The notes under the pieces are model-generated. The model was not told the DNA's origin and did no database searches. It worked only from the letters and a program-made list of their open reading frames with translations. The translations under genes were made by a program, and so were the position numbers. Positions 31,991 through 44,283 of a stretch of 64,000 bases of DNA are shown piece after piece (positions within the stretch are counted from its first letter, which is position 1; each line of letters opens with the position of its first letter). Origin of the DNA: Trichopria drosophilae (Eukaryota > Arthropoda > Insecta > Hymenoptera > Diapriidae); the NCBI GenBank assembly GCA_030407085.1, contig CM059582.1, positions 13,931,501 through 13,995,500 on the forward strand, read 5' to 3'.

Positions 31991-32398
31991 TAGAAGCGAA
32001 CTTTTTTTTATAATTTTTGTTGTAGGAAATATTGTACTGCAATACTCGCTAAGAGTATTGTAGGTTAACGATATTTAGGACAGGCTGCTAAATCCGGTCG
32101 TGTCAGATTTTCTGATAATTTTCCACTTGCACTAGAAGCGAACTTTTTTTTATAATTTTTGGTGTAGGAAATATTGTACTGCAATACTCGCTAAGAGTAT
32201 TGTAGGTTAACGATATTTAGGACAGGCTGCTAAATCCGGTCGTGTCAGATTTTCTGGTAATTTTCCACTTGCACTAGAAGCGAACTTTTTTTTATAACTT
32301 TTGGTGTAGGAAATATTGTACTGCAATACTCGCTCAGAGTATTGTAGGTCAACGATATTTAGGACCGGCTGCTAAATCCGGTCGTGTCAGATTTTCTA
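31991..32398. repeat. 142-bp tandem array, about three units, copy 1
   Basis: Units start TAGAAGCGAACTTTTTTTT at 31991, 32133 and 32275. Each contains the perfect hairpin CAATACTC-gctaa-GAGTATTG. A second stem around CTGCTAAAT is perfect only in unit 3 (GACCGG/CCGGTC). Copy 2 of the array is at 41493-41916. Confidence 0.92.
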
Positions 32399-33523
32399 CA
32401 TAAGAACTGCGCGACATTGTACTAGAATAAGGTATATTTTAATAATTATGAATTACGGGTCTAATTGCTCAATAAGTATAAGCGCATGTTAGAATAAGAA
32501 ACGTAGAATAGTATGTATCTAGAATTTTAGTTTGCAATTTCGTAAATCAATAAAGTAATAATTAATGTCAGATTAATTCCTGAGCGTTGTGTACATTATT
32601 TCTCGACCTTCGCTGCATGTTTAAAATTAAGAAGTCAAAAGGGGTTTTCTATTCTCGAAGTCATCAGTCTTTCGCAATAACTATTAATTTCAGGTAAAAA
32701 AAATATAATTATAGTTTCACTAAATTAAAGTAAATGTAGTTCAACGTGTGCTGAGCGTGTTGGTTACAGGGTTATAGGTTAGGTTGATGGCAATGATCGC
32801 AATCAAGCAACCACGATGAGGCACCTTCAACCGAACGATTTGATTACGAAGACGATTCGACAACGACGACCCGGTGATTGACGGTGACAATAGAGAACTT
32901 GCATGGTGTGGAATTTTCATATATTAAGAGTTAAAATTGATAAATTAGGACTAAACGAGAAAAGTTACAACACAGTTTTGTAATGTTCAAAGTAATTATT
33001 TAGATATAAATTATTAAAATTTGCCGAAAACTGAAGGTCGGTTTGAATCGATATCAGGTGACTATAACGATATAGTCGGTAAGGTGGCGTCGCTGACGGC
33101 AATGCAGTGGAACTACATTGCATATATATAGATACATATACATATACGTTATATGCATGTACAAAACGTCAAATAAAGTTATGTTTACATTTTGAAATAC
33201 GTAAACAAATTTTTTACAATGTAATTGTTTAAAAGTGTTGGCAACTGAGTTAAACATTTTAAATATGAAAGGAGAATTATAAAAGAGAAAAGAAATTTTA
33301 CAAATGAGAGGAGACATCGACAAAAAACAACAATTATTGAATAAGTATACACAATTAGTCTGATAACCAGAACAAGGTTATAATAATTTTTAATGCTAAA
33401 ATATATTATAAAAGTGTATATACTTTGTGTAAATTTCACTTTTTTTAGGAGCGGTTAAAGGAAAAATTGGAATTATTTTGCTTATATTAAACGTGAGCGT
33501 TCTATTTCAATCTTATATATATA

Positions 33524-34240
33524 CAGGGTCATCGAAAAGTATCGGACCCCCCTAATATCTTCAGTTAGAATGCACTTAGGAGAAAATGTCCAATAGCAAA
33601 GTTGTATGGTTTCAAGCGGGGAGTAAGATGATGACCTTGACTTTGACCTTGACCATGTCCTTCAAGGTCAATCTTATTTTTTTATATAGAACCCCCTACA
33701 TTTTATTGCATATTCTTATAGCTTATCTCGAGAGCTTTCCAAAACACTACAATGAAATATTTTTTTATTAAGTACTTTTTGAGTTATAAAGGTTTGAAGT
33801 TAACAATTTGTTAAGTGGTGTGCGAGTCCGACCAGTTAAGGCAAGAGTGGTGTGCGAGTCCGACCAGTTAAGGCAAATTTAATTCCAATTGGTTAGCTTG
33901 GGCAAAATATTTAATTGCACCAAACAATTCAATCTGTTATAAACAGCCGAAACCGCATTCCGGTACGTTTCTGGCGGTATTAGTTCTATCTCTCGAGTTA
34001 TTCTCCCTCTTAAATCATCTAAATCTTGAGGCTTGGTGGCATAAACTTTACTTTTCAAGTAACCCCACAAAAAAAGTCAAGTGGGGTCAAGTCCGGAGAC
34101 CGAGGTGGCCACTCAATATGACCCCTTCGCCCTATCCACCTGTCCTGAAAAACCTCATTCAAATATTGACGGATAATGACACCATAATGAGGTGGAGCTC
34201 CATCCTGTTAGAAATAAATTTCATCCATATTTCCACCAGC
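33524..34240 (-). mobile_element. Truncated DD41D transposon with transposase 3' fragment, copy 1
   Basis: Begins CAGGGTCATCG after TA, continues through the terminal repeat and two tandem 28-bp units (GGTGTGCGAGTCCGACCAGTT) and then the C-terminal part of the transposase in antisense (WGYLKSKVYATKPQDLDDL and IPPETYRNAVSAVYNRL, 33879-34070). The frame upstream is damaged and homology to the full element stops near 34240. There is no right end. Compared with the complete transposase (51881-52945) it keeps the YATKPQ segment that the complete one has lost. Confidence 0.88.
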
Positions 34241-34718
34241 CATGTCTCCACCACCAGAAATTTGAATACAAGTAAAATACTTGCATCCATCATAAAAATG
34301 TCAAGCGATTTCAGCAATAATTTAATATAAACTGTGGTTAAAGAACATATGAGTAAGATTCCCCATAAAAATTTTTAAAAAGGGCAGCCAAGTTTTTGAG
34401 AAGCCAGTGGAAGAATGCTTGAACATTTCGTTTAATTATATTTTTATCAAACAAATGCTTGTGATGACTTTGTGATATTGCTCCGTTTTATAATAGTTGT
34501 ACATATATTAAGTTTAAAGATATTGTCAAAAGATTCGGTGTTCTTACGTGTATTATAATTTTTTATAATATTTGTGCTCACTATTATTTTACATTATTTT
34601 AATGTATGCTTTCTTTCGTTAAAAAGACTTGGCCATTCGACTTGATTTCACTTCTTTTTTTCTAAAAGTGGATATTTTTTTAAAATAAAAATGTACTTTG
34701 ATATTATCATATATTATA

Positions 34719-35476
34719 TTAAGGTAAACGTACTAATAGCTGGACGATTAGTACAACGACCCTATCTCCGGATAACCTAATAAGAGAACAAATGAAAATC
34801 GCGTAGTCTGTGTAGCGATGGGTACATGTCCCGTCATTGGTACGTTTACCTTAATGCATAACATTGCATTGTCATCCAATTCCAACCTATTGGTAAAATT
34901 TCAAATCTCAATTCCAAAGGAAATACAAGAAACTTAGTCTGTCCAGCGAAGGGTACATGTCCCGTCATCGGTACGTTTACCTTAATGCATAACATTGCAT
35001 TGTCATCCAATTCCAACCTATTGGTAATATTTCAAATCTTAATTCCAAAGGAAATACAAGAAACTTAGTCTGTCCAGCGAATGGTACATGTCCCGTCATC
35101 GGTACGTTTACCTTAATGCATAACATTGCATTGTCATCCAATTCCAACTTATTGGTAAAATTTCAAATCTCAATTCCAAAGGAAATACAAGAAACTTAGT
35201 CTGTCCAGCGAAGGGTACATGTCCCGCCATCGGTACGTTTACCTTAATGCATAACATTGCATTGTCATCCAATTCCAACCTATTGATAAAATTTCAAATC
35301 TTAATTCCAAAGGATATACAAGAAACATAGTCTGTCCAGCAAAGGGTACATGTCCCGTCATCGGTACGTTTACCTTAATGCATAACATTGCATTGTCATC
35401 CAATTCCAACCTATTGGTAAAATTTCAAATCTCAATTCCAAAGGAAATACAAGAAACTTAGTCTGTCCAGCGATGG
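34719..35476. repeat. TTAA-flanked palindromic unit plus 131-bp tandem array, copy 1
   Basis: 34719-34854 is a 136-bp unit with inverted ends TTAAGGTAAACGTAC / GTACGTTTACCTTAA. The right end then starts a tandem array with TTAATGCATAACATTGC at 34851, 34982, 35113, 35244 and 35375, period 131, each unit closing with GGTACGTTTACC. TTAA ends resemble piggyBac-type targets. Copy 2 has only two units, which accounts for 393 bp of the length difference between the duplicated blocks. Confidence 0.88.
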
Positions 35477-35659
35477 TAGGTTGAATAGGTTGAATTTATT
35501 ATATTATACATTAATATTAACTAGGTTGAATTTATGCATATTCGTTTTAATGTTATTTTTGCTGTATTCTACAAAGCTTTAGCTTTAATTCCATCAAAAA
35601 ATATTTCCACTACTCAACTTACATAAAAAGTTATTCGACTTCGGAAAAAATTTGTCGCA

Positions 35660-35835
35660 ATCTCCTACTGTGGGCCGCCTATCCTACTCTTCTAACCGGG
35701 CGCCGCGCGCGCCGATCCCACCTCGGCGCGGCCTCCTACTCCGGGCGCCGCCGAGAAGTGTGTACGCGCAGTTTCCTGCTGATGCCAATTTCCCCTCGCG
35801 GAGGGGGTGGGGGCGAGGGGTACCGGATATTCGAA
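35660..35835. other. GC-rich segment downstream of the LINE 3' end, copy 1
   Basis: CGCCGCGCGCGCCGATCCC and a G-run (GGAGGGGGTGGGGGCGAGGGG) in otherwise AT-rich DNA. The matching segment at 44840-45000 differs in the G-run length and in single bases. It may belong to the LINE 3' region or to the target DNA. Confidence 0.4.
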
Positions 35836-36325
35836 ACGATTATGTCGTTTTGAATTGAAAACTTTTATTATGCATTGGTCGGCTCGACCGTATGCAAACT
35901 TAGACATAACAGATTAGTACAAAAAATAAAAATAAAAATATAAAGTAACATAGTATACGCAATGATAATAGATAATAATACAATTACATAACATACGCTA
36001 TAAGATATTAAAAAAAAAATAATATCTAAGTAAAGAAAAAAGATCTAATCGGCGCGCGATTACGATAATCACAATGTATGTTATGATATGAGATCGTAAA
36101 GATTACAAGGCAGGTACAACGACGTAAAGTAGTCATCCGACGAGGGATAAACGTAAACATAACGCATATACAACTAAAATGTGTACATTAAATGCTAACG
36201 CGACGTAGTCTAGCAATAACAAGAACGAAGAGACTACGGATGCGCAAAGAATATAAAAAAAAGATGATAAAAATAAAATACAACTGTAATCGCAGTATAA
36301 CAGTTTACTCAACGCTACTTAAAAA

Positions 36326-37915
36326 CTAGGTGCTAACGTGGCGTAGGTGCGAGCTCAGAGCACTTCGGAAAGTCGTAATATTGGGTGCGTTACGAACACT
36401 GGAAGGAAGAGAGTTCCAAAGATAAATAGCTTCGATCCAGAATGAGTTACGAAAGTATTCGGTGTGACAGACTGGTAGTCGATAGTCTGAGTGAGCGAGC
36501 CGTGGTGAAAAACGTTGTGATGGATGCACGGGGACAAAATTAGCATGAAGGTACGAAGGCTGGGATGATGACAATATCTGGTACGTTAACGTCGCTAAAA
36601 AGTAATTCCGACGATCTTCAGTTGATAACCAGTTTGCTCGAGCCCAGAATGATGCGAGATTTTGATCCCTACGGAGCCTGTTGATATATCTCAGTGCGGA
36701 GTTCAGTAATCGGCGAATTTTTAATAACAAATACTCATATGCATCACGGTAAACTACACAGGCGTAATCGATATGCGGTAAGACAAGTGCGTTAACCAGC
36801 ATAAGTTTAAGTCTGGTGGGTAAGGTAGAACCTCTGAACCGAAACCGATGTAAGGTAAACTGAACTTTAGAACAGATCGACGAAACGTGACGGTTCCAAG
36901 TTAGGTCCGAAGAGAGAAAATCTCCAAGGTCGCGCACCTCGTCGACGCATGGAACCGTATATCCGTTGACGATTATTGGTGGGACGTCCGTGGTTTTTAA
37001 CGTGGCTAAGTTGTATCTAGAGCAGAAAATAATGGCTTTTGTTTTTTTACTGCTCAATTTAAGTCCGCATTCCTGAGTCCAAGACAGAAATGTAGCAATT
37101 TCGGCGTTCAATTTGTCCACGGTCTCGTGAAGACGACTAATCGGCGTAGTTAGATAGAACTGGGTGTCGTCCGCAAAAACCACTGTAGTATCACGACAAT
37201 ATCGCATACGCGCGAATAAAGTATTGAACACTATAATAAATAATATTGGCCCCAGGCTCGAACCTTGTGGTACTCCAGATGTTGTTGACACCTCAGGGGC
37301 CAGAACTCCGTCCAGGCCCTTGATCGTTTGGGAGCGATCACTAAGGTAAGAATGCACCCATGTGGTAGCGATGTCATCAAAACCAATATTCCGCAAACAC
37401 TTCAATATGAGCGAATGACCTAGTGAGTCGAAAGCCTTGGAAATGTCGAATAAAACCAGAATAGTTATAAAACCCTGTTCAATCCCATATCTAACGTCAT
37501 CCAAAATCTTCAGTAAGGCGGTCTGCGTGCTGTGAAACCGACGGAATCCACATTGATGAGAGTGAAGAAGATTATTCGACTCAATATAATTGACAAGTTG
37601 CCTGGTTACCAAAGAGTCAAGCAGCTTGGCGATGTGGGGAGTGTTAGCCACAGGTCGAGTAACATTCGGAGACGTTGGATTGGAGCATTTATGCAGCGGG
37701 ATGATGAAAGATCGTTTCCACGAATTTGGATAAATACCAGTTAACAACGACATATTAAAAATGAAAGTTAACGGCACGACCACTGCTGACAAAATCTTCT
37801 GCAGGTGACGCAGCTGCAACCCGTCGGGACTCTGGCCTTTCGATTGATTGAATGAGGCATTCATCACTCTAAGCACGTCCTCAATAGATACAGTAGAAAA
37901 GGTGAAAGTAATCAT
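36326..37915 (-). CDS. Reverse transcriptase (ORF2 C-terminal part), LINE copy 1
   Basis: A 529-residue open frame. Motifs: SWKRSFIIPLHK (65-76), FDISKAFD with D157 and D163, SGVPQGSSLGP (213-223) and FADD (247-250), the metal-binding YADD-type box. The thumb and C-terminal domain has LPTRLKLMLVNALVLPHIDY. There is no RNase H domain. The frame begins at an internal Met after TSSM; homologous upstream protein (PHAPWITSAIKRQIKLRNSL, 38114-38353) lies in other frames, so the full ORF2 is frameshifted. It differs from the copy at 45505-47094 by only a handful of residues (for example Val/Asp at 85 and Phe/Leu in HRFRF). Confidence 0.93.
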   Translation of the reverse strand: MITFTFSTVSIEDVLRVMNASFNQSKGQSPDGLQLRHLQKILSAVVVPLTFIFNMSLLTGIYPNSWKRSFIIPLHKCSNPTSPNVTRPVANTPHIAKLLDSLVTRQLVNYIESNNLLHSHQCGFRRFHSTQTALLKILDDVRYGIEQGFITILVLFDISKAFDSLGHSLILKCLRNIGFDDIATTWVHSYLSDRSQTIKGLDGVLAPEVSTTSGVPQGSSLGPILFIIVFNTLFARMRYCRDTTVVFADDTQFYLTTPISRLHETVDKLNAEIATFLSWTQECGLKLSSKKTKAIIFCSRYNLATLKTTDVPPIIVNGYTVPCVDEVRDLGDFLSSDLTWNRHVSSICSKVQFTLHRFRFRGSTLPTRLKLMLVNALVLPHIDYACVVYRDAYEYLLLKIRRLLNSALRYINRLRRDQNLASFWARANWLSTEDRRNYFLATLTYQILSSSQPSYLHANFVPVHPSQRFSPRLAHSDYRLPVCHTEYFRNSFWIEAIYLWNSLPSSVRNAPNITTFRSALSSHLRHVST

Positions 37916-38040
37916 AGATGTAGACGAAACGACACTTTGAGAGGCTCTTAATAAGTCTTGAAGTTCGGACTTGGTACATGGCGAGTGAGACGAGGCAACT
38001 TGGCCGTGGTGATTATTAAGTTCTCCGGGGGTGAAGTGAA

Positions 38041-39035
38041 TCAGGGACGATGATGACTTGGCCTGGGTAATTCCAAACTTATTGAGTAATCCCCAGATCT
38101 TCGGTGGGTCGGATTACCGTCCCAGCGCCCCACAAATGTAATCGTCCTTTGCTGTGCGTAAGGATAACTTGATAGTCTTACGCAATTGCCGATACTGATG
38201 CATAAGAAGAGTGCTGCGGGTGAGCTTGGCTCGGCGATAAAGTGAGTTTCGCAGTTTAATTTGACGTTTAATGGCCGACGTGATCCAAGGGGCATGCGGT
38301 CGCTTTGTAGATAAGGTCTTAACGGGTGCATATTTATCGAGCATAGATCCCACACAAAAATAAAATCGATCAGAACGCAGAACAATAGAGTTCCGGAACG
38401 GTGTTACGCAGTGTAGTATTCAGTTCATTGCTAAGGGCCTCAAAGTTACACGAACCGAAATTGCGGTAGGTGACAACCTTTGGTTGATGCGAATAATTCT
38501 CTACACGGTATCGAGTAGCAATGAGGTCATGGCCAGCGGCGAATGGTTGATCTGATTGTACAAAATCACAGACTTTATCACTGGAATCAATGAGAATAAC
38601 ATCAAGATGTGTATGCGAACCAGAATGCAAAACATGGTGAGTTGGCCCAAATGGAATAGTGTACAATGAATGCTTAGAAATGAACTTACGTAAAAACATA
38701 GTATTCGGATTGTTTGCTGACAGATCACAATTAAAAATCACCCGGTGATCACAACATTCTTATACGTAGGCAAAAGGACAATTTAGTTTAGACATTGAAA
38801 TACGAAAAACATACAGCCACCAGGTCGCCTATATACAACAGCTAGCAGCAAGTTCGAATTCGGTGGAATTCTAATGTCGATCAATATAAATTCGGGCTCA
38901 TTAATGGCGGAATTGTCTGACGCATCAATTATAGTATAATTAAACAATTCATGTACGTAACACGCAACGCCACCTCCGAGAATAAAACGATTTCGGCCTT
39001 CGGAAGAAATTGCACGATCGTTACGCACTAAATTA
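38041..39035 (-). pseudogene. Frameshifted endonuclease and linker of LINE copy 1
   Basis: Frames in minus order: 38783-39035 (EGRNRFILGGGVACYVHELF, LLLAVVYRRPGG), 38370-38741 (DLSANNPNTMFLRKF, VILIDSSDKVCDFVQS) and 38114-38353 (PHAPWITSAIKRQIKLRN). These are the apurinic-endonuclease-like domain and linker. Several one-base insertions between 38730 and 38810 are absent from the otherwise identical copy 2, next to the poly-C array. Confidence 0.75.
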
Positions 39036-39037
39036 AA

Positions 39038-39537
39038 CCCCCCCCCCCCCCACCCCCCCCCCCCCCCACCCCCCCCCCCCCCCACCCCCCCCCCCCCCCA
39101 CCCCCCCCCCCCCCCACCCCCCCCCCCCCCCACCCCCCCCCCCCCCCACCCCCCCCCCCCCCCACCCCCCCCCCCCCCCACCCCCCCCCCCCCCCACCCC
39201 CCCCCCCCCCCACCCCCCCCCCCCCCCACCCCCCCCCCCCCCCACCCCCCCCCCCCCCCACCCCCCCCCCCCCCCACCCCCCCCCCCCCCCACCCCCCCC
39301 CCCCCCCACCCCCCCCCCCCCCCACCCCCCCCCCCCCCCACCCCCCCCCCCCCCCACCCCCCCCCCCCCCCACCCCCCCCCCCCCCCACCCCCCCCCCCC
39401 CCCACCCCCCCCCCCCCCCACCCCCCCCCCCCCCCACCCCCCCCCCCCCCCACCCCCCCCCCCCCCCACCCCCCCCCCCCCCCACCCCCCCCCCCCCCCA
39501 CCCCCCCCCCCCCCCACCCCCCCCCCCCCCCACCCCC
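39038..39537. repeat. Perfect 16-bp (A C15)n array, probable assembly artefact
   Basis: 31 adenines spaced exactly 16 bases apart (39052 to 39532) in pure C, without one deviation over 500 bp. It lies exactly between the end of copy 1 and the restart of copy 2 of an ~8.7-kb duplication and interrupts the LINE endonuclease. Its translations are Gly/Trp/Val repeats without coding value. Confidence 0.97.
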
Positions 39538-41492
39538 ACTTCTTCGTAGGATTTGAGATTATCATAGTTTTTCTGTATAGAACTTATGGCATTAATTCCA
39601 CATATATCAAAAATTTATTCCAGTCCCGAACAGAGTAACATTTTTTATACTGACACCATCAGATGATACATTTATAAATAATGGAAATGGTCTGAAACTC
39701 CAGGTAGCATTCGAAGTCTTAAACAGTAATTTTATCAGTTTAGGACTAATAAAAAAAACGATTTTAGGACAAGATCAACGTTTTCGGCCTATTATTTCGT
39801 CCCTCATTTTTAAGTATGTATAGGTATTATTTAATAACATTTTGGCCAGATCAATTATCCGCTCCCAACCTCTTTCCATGTGTGTCAGGTGATACCAATT
39901 TCAATGCAATTTTACTCCGTATTACGAAAGTTTAAAATATCCTACCTGAAATATCGCAATTTTCAACCGAGTTATGAGGTGATGTTAAGCTACACAGTGT
40001 CAGTATATAAATCGTCCAATGTAAAATAAAACTGTGATCCCTCTTCCTGTTCTGGCTTTCCTGAGAGTAAAGTTTTTTCCTTCGATTTTCATTAATGTCG
40101 GGATGTTTTATCTGTCTTATGGAGGTTAGTTATTTGTTCCTTCAAAGGTGGAAGTAGAAGTTGTATTAGAGAGTGGTAATTTAATCGACACTTAGTTGGC
40201 TTAGATGGTAGCTTTGCTTCTGGTGCCATTCATTTGATTTTTATTATTTCCTTCACTAGTTGCTTGTTTGTCTCAGTGAGTCTTCAAATTCAATTCGACA
40301 TTTTTACATGGTTTGGCAAGGTGGACCTCTTTGCTGATGTAGCAAGTGCGTGTAATATTTTCTACTCTTTCTTTTTTATTAAGTATTTTTTTATTACAAA
40401 TCTCTTTATTAATAAGCTATCGCGACGAGCTCGTTCACTATGATAGATTGGCGTAATCACTTCGAACAATGTTTTTTTAAACGACATTATGCATAATATA
40501 AGACTATCCATCGACACTCGCACACTCATTCGTTGCTCCACGCTCTATTATTAGCGCCGAGGATTGGTTCGGTTCGATTCACAATGCATGGACTAAATAT
40601 TAATAGCCTGATAAGTAACAGGTTCGTAACGTAACATTCACAAAATTTATTTTTTCTTTTGCTTTCGAAAAACTGTTCACGAAAGGTCACTGTTATAATA
40701 AACTGGATAGCTCTCACTCCTTTCCGTTGGTCGACAATCGATAGAAAACATTGTTACCTGTCCGCGTGATAATGTCGAACAGGGTGACTCCAAATCAACT
40801 TGATGAATCTTCGTGGCGTAGATTCCCGGTGATGAATAGATGAATCCCGTTGTTCGACAACACCACGTTCACGAGATGGTGAGATCATAATCCTAATAAT
40901 CTTTCCTAATGAAAGATGGGATGGATCTCGTAGTGGTTTAATGATATCCAATTTTTGCCAAACTCCATGTGGGGTTGTAACCCTCACAACGCAATGCTAG
41001 ATAAGAAGTTAAGTGTGTGAAAGTCGCTAACTATAAGTTGGTATCTACTGTCCCTAGTAGTCTGGTCTTGATGACGTCGATGAGGCGTACGGCCCTGGAT
41101 TTTTGACAAATTGTCGGGAAATTTGTCAATCCTGGGTTGTGCGCAGGTCCATCCGGGGTGGGCTGGACCCCTCTCCCAAGAGAGAGGGAACTGGCAGTCG
41201 GTCTGCTTCAGACGAGGTCCACTCGATTTGGGCACATCGTCGCTAGGCAAACGAGGTCGAATCGGCGACTAGTTGGAACTTCAAAGAATTTTGCAAGATA
41301 GGAATTATTCGGAACTCCAATCCCGCTTATGGAAAGGATTAGACTACGTTAGGGAGGCTGCGGTTCCGTGATTGCTGCGGCAATCCCGTCTAACCATCCA
41401 AATAGAGATAATAAATATTGTTATTCGGAAAGAATACATACGAGTAGGCTTAGCTTAAATTAGAGTAAAGGTACTTAGCTTTCTGCCGTAAT

Positions 41493-41916
41493 AGTAAGCG
41501 AAACTTTTTTTTATATTTTTTGTTGTAGGAAATTATTGTACTGCACTATTCGCTAAGAGTATTGTAGGTTTAACGATATTTAGGACAGGCTGCTAAATCC
41601 GGTCGTGTCAGATTTTCTGGATAATTTTCCACTTGCACTTAGAAGCGAACTTTTTTTTATAATTTTTGGTGTAGGAAATATTGTACTGCAATACTATCGC
41701 TATAGAGTATTGTAGGTTATAACGATATTTAGGACAGGCTGCTAAATCCGGTCGTGTCAGATTTTCTGGTAATTTTCCACTTGCACTAGAAGCGAACTTT
41801 TTTTTTATAAACTTTTGGTGTAGGAAATATTGTACTGCAATACTCGCTCAGAGTATTGTAGGTCAAACGATATTTAGGACCGGCTGCTAAATCCGGTCGT
41901 GTCAGATTTTCTACAT
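41493..41916. repeat. 142-bp tandem array, copy 2
   Basis: Three units as at 31991-32398 but with scattered one-base indels (GCACTATTCGCTAAGAG, ATACTATCGCTATAGAG) that break the hairpins. Confidence 0.9.
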
Positions 41917-43088
41917 AAAAAACTGCGCGACATTGTTACTAGAATAAGGTATATTCTGATAATTATGAATTACGGGTCTAATTGCTCAATAAGTATAAGC
42001 GCATGTAAGAATAAGAAACGTAGAATAATATTTGTCTAGAATTTTAGTTTGCAATTTCGTAAATCAATAAAGTAATATTTAATGTTATATTATAATAAAA
42101 AAATTATATTTAAATAAAAAAATAAAAAAAAAATGTCAGATTAATTTCTGAGCGTTGTGTACATTATTTTTCGACCTTCGCTGCATATATAAAATTAAGA
42201 AGTCAAAAGGGATATTCTATTCTCGAAGTCATCAGTCTTTAGCAATAACTATTGACTTTAAGTAAAAAAAAAATATGATTATAGTTTCACTAAGTTAAAG
42301 TCAATGTAATTCAACACGTGCTGAGCGTGTTGGTTACAGGGTTATAGGTTAGGTTGATGGCAATGATCGCAATCAAGCAACCACGATGAGGCACCTTCAA
42401 CCGAACGATTTGATTACGAAGACGATTCGACAACGACGACCCGGTGATTGACGGTGACAATAGAGAACTTGCATGGTGTGGAATTTTCATATATTAAGAG
42501 TTAAAATTGATAAATTAGGACTAAACGAGAAAAGTTACAACACAGTTTTGTAATGTTCAAAGTAATTATTTAGATATAAATTATTAAAATTTGCCGAAAA
42601 CTGAAGGTCGGTTTGAATCGATATCAGGTGACTATAACGATATAGTCGGTAAGGTGGCGTCGCTGACGGCAATGCAGTGGAACTACATTGCATATATATA
42701 TAGATACATATACATATACGTTATATGCATGTACAAAACGTCAAATAAAGTTATGTTTACATTTTGAAATACGTAAACAAATTTTTTACAATGTAATTGT
42801 TTGGCAACTGAGTTAAACATATTAAATATGAAAGGAGAATTATAAAAGAGAAAAGAAATTTTACAAATGAGAGGAGACATCGACAAAAAACAACAATTAT
42901 TGAATAAGTATACACAATTAGTCTGATAACCAGAACAAGGTTATAATAATTTTTAATGCTAAAATATATTATAAAAGTGTATATACTTTGTGTAAATTTC
43001 ACTTTTTTTAGGAGCGGTTAAAGGAAAAATTGGAATTATTTTGCTTATATTAAACGTGAGCGTTCTATTTCAATCTTATATATATATA

Positions 43089-43805
43089 CAGGGTCATCGA
43101 AAAGTATCGGACCCCCCTAATATCTTCAGTTAGAATGCACTTAGGAGAAAATGTCCAATAGCAAAGTTGTATGGTTTCAAGCGGGGAGTAAGATGATGAC
43201 CTTGACTTTGACCTTGACCATGTCCTTCAAGGTCAATCTTATTTTTTTATATAGAACCCCCTACATTTTATTGCATATTCTTATAGCTTATCTCGAGAGC
43301 TTTCCAAAACACTATAATGAAATATTTTTTTATTAAGTACTTTTTGAGTTATAAAGGTTTGAAGTTAACAATTTGTTAAGTGGTGTGCGAGTCCGACCAG
43401 TTAAGGCAAGAGTGGTGTGCGAGTCCGACCAGTTAAGGCAAATTTAATTCCAATTGGTTAGCTTGGGCAAAATATTTAATTGCACCAAACAATTCAATCT
43501 GTTATAAACAGCCGAAACCGCATTCCGGTACGTTTCTGGCGGTATTAGTTCTATCTCTCGAGTTATTCTCCCTCTTAAATCATCTAAATCTTGAGGCTTG
43601 GTGGCATAAACTTTACTTTTCAAGTAACCCCACAAAAAAAGTCAAGTGGGGTCAAGTCCGGAGACCGAGGTGGCCACTCAATATGACCCCTTCGCCCTAT
43701 CCACCTGTCCTGAAAAACCTCATTCAAATATTGACGGATAATGACACCATAATGAGGTGGAGCTCCATCCTGTTAGAAATAAATTTCATCCATATTTCCA
43801 CCAGC
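43089..43805 (-). mobile_element. Truncated DD41D transposon, copy 2
   Basis: Essentially identical to 33524-34240, carrying the same 63-codon transposase remnant (43444-43635). Confidence 0.88.
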
Positions 43806-44283
43806 CATGTCTCCACCACCAGAAATTTGAATACAAGTAAAATACTTGCATCCATCATAAAAATGTCAAGCGATTTCAGCAATAATTTAATATAAACTGT
43901 GGTTAAAGAACATATGAGTAAGATTCCCCATAAAAATTTTTAAAAAGGGCAGCCAAGTTTTTGAGAAGCCAGTGGAAGAATGCTTGAACATTTCGTTTAA
44001 TTATATTTTTATCAAACAAATGCTTGTGATGACTTTGTGATATTGCTCCGTTTTATAATAGTTGTGCATATATTAAGTTTAAAGATATTGTCAAAAGATT
44101 CGGTGTTCTTACGTGTATTATAATTTTTTATAATATTTGTGCTCACTATTATTTTACATTATTTTAATGTATGCTTTCTTTCGTTAAAAAGACTTGGCCA
44201 TTCGACTTGATTTCACTTCTTTTTTTCTAAAAGTGGATATTTTTTTAAAATAAAAATGTACTTTGATATTATCATATATTATA

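Larger units (their letters stand above)
30121..39037. repeat. Large direct duplication, copy 1 (~8.9 kb)
   Basis: Collinear with 39538-48217. From about 32740 to 39037 the two copies are almost identical, apart from three extra 131-bp units here and some homopolymer changes. From 30121 to 32580 they differ by frequent one- to three-base indels. It ends abruptly at the 500-bp (A C15)n array. Contents: a non-coding 5' section, a 142-bp tandem array, a truncated DD41D transposon, a 131-bp array and most of a LINE. Confidence 0.93.
35850..39037 (-). mobile_element. APE-RT non-LTR retrotransposon (CR1/jockey-like), copy 1, cut by the poly-C array
   Basis: Minus-strand LINE with endonuclease fragments (38370-39037) and reverse transcriptase (36326-37915). 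AATAAA appears in the 3' region on the minus strand (near 35872). ORF1 and the endonuclease start are missing because the (A C15)n array replaces them; the full version is the second copy. Clade assignment rests on APE and RT presence with no RNase H. Confidence 0.85.

Noticed and set aside
33054..33439. Tyr/Ile/Phe-rich ORFs shared with 42683-43002
   Set aside because: AT-rich chance frames in duplicated non-coding sequence, shortened in the second copy by an 8-9 bp indel without consequence.
34851..35476. CRISPR-like array
   Set aside because: Units are 131 bp of continuous homology without unique spacers, in a eukaryotic context.
38783..39565. Glycine/tryptophan-rich 'proteins' of 157-260 codons
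   Set aside because: They are translations of the (A C15)n array in different frames.
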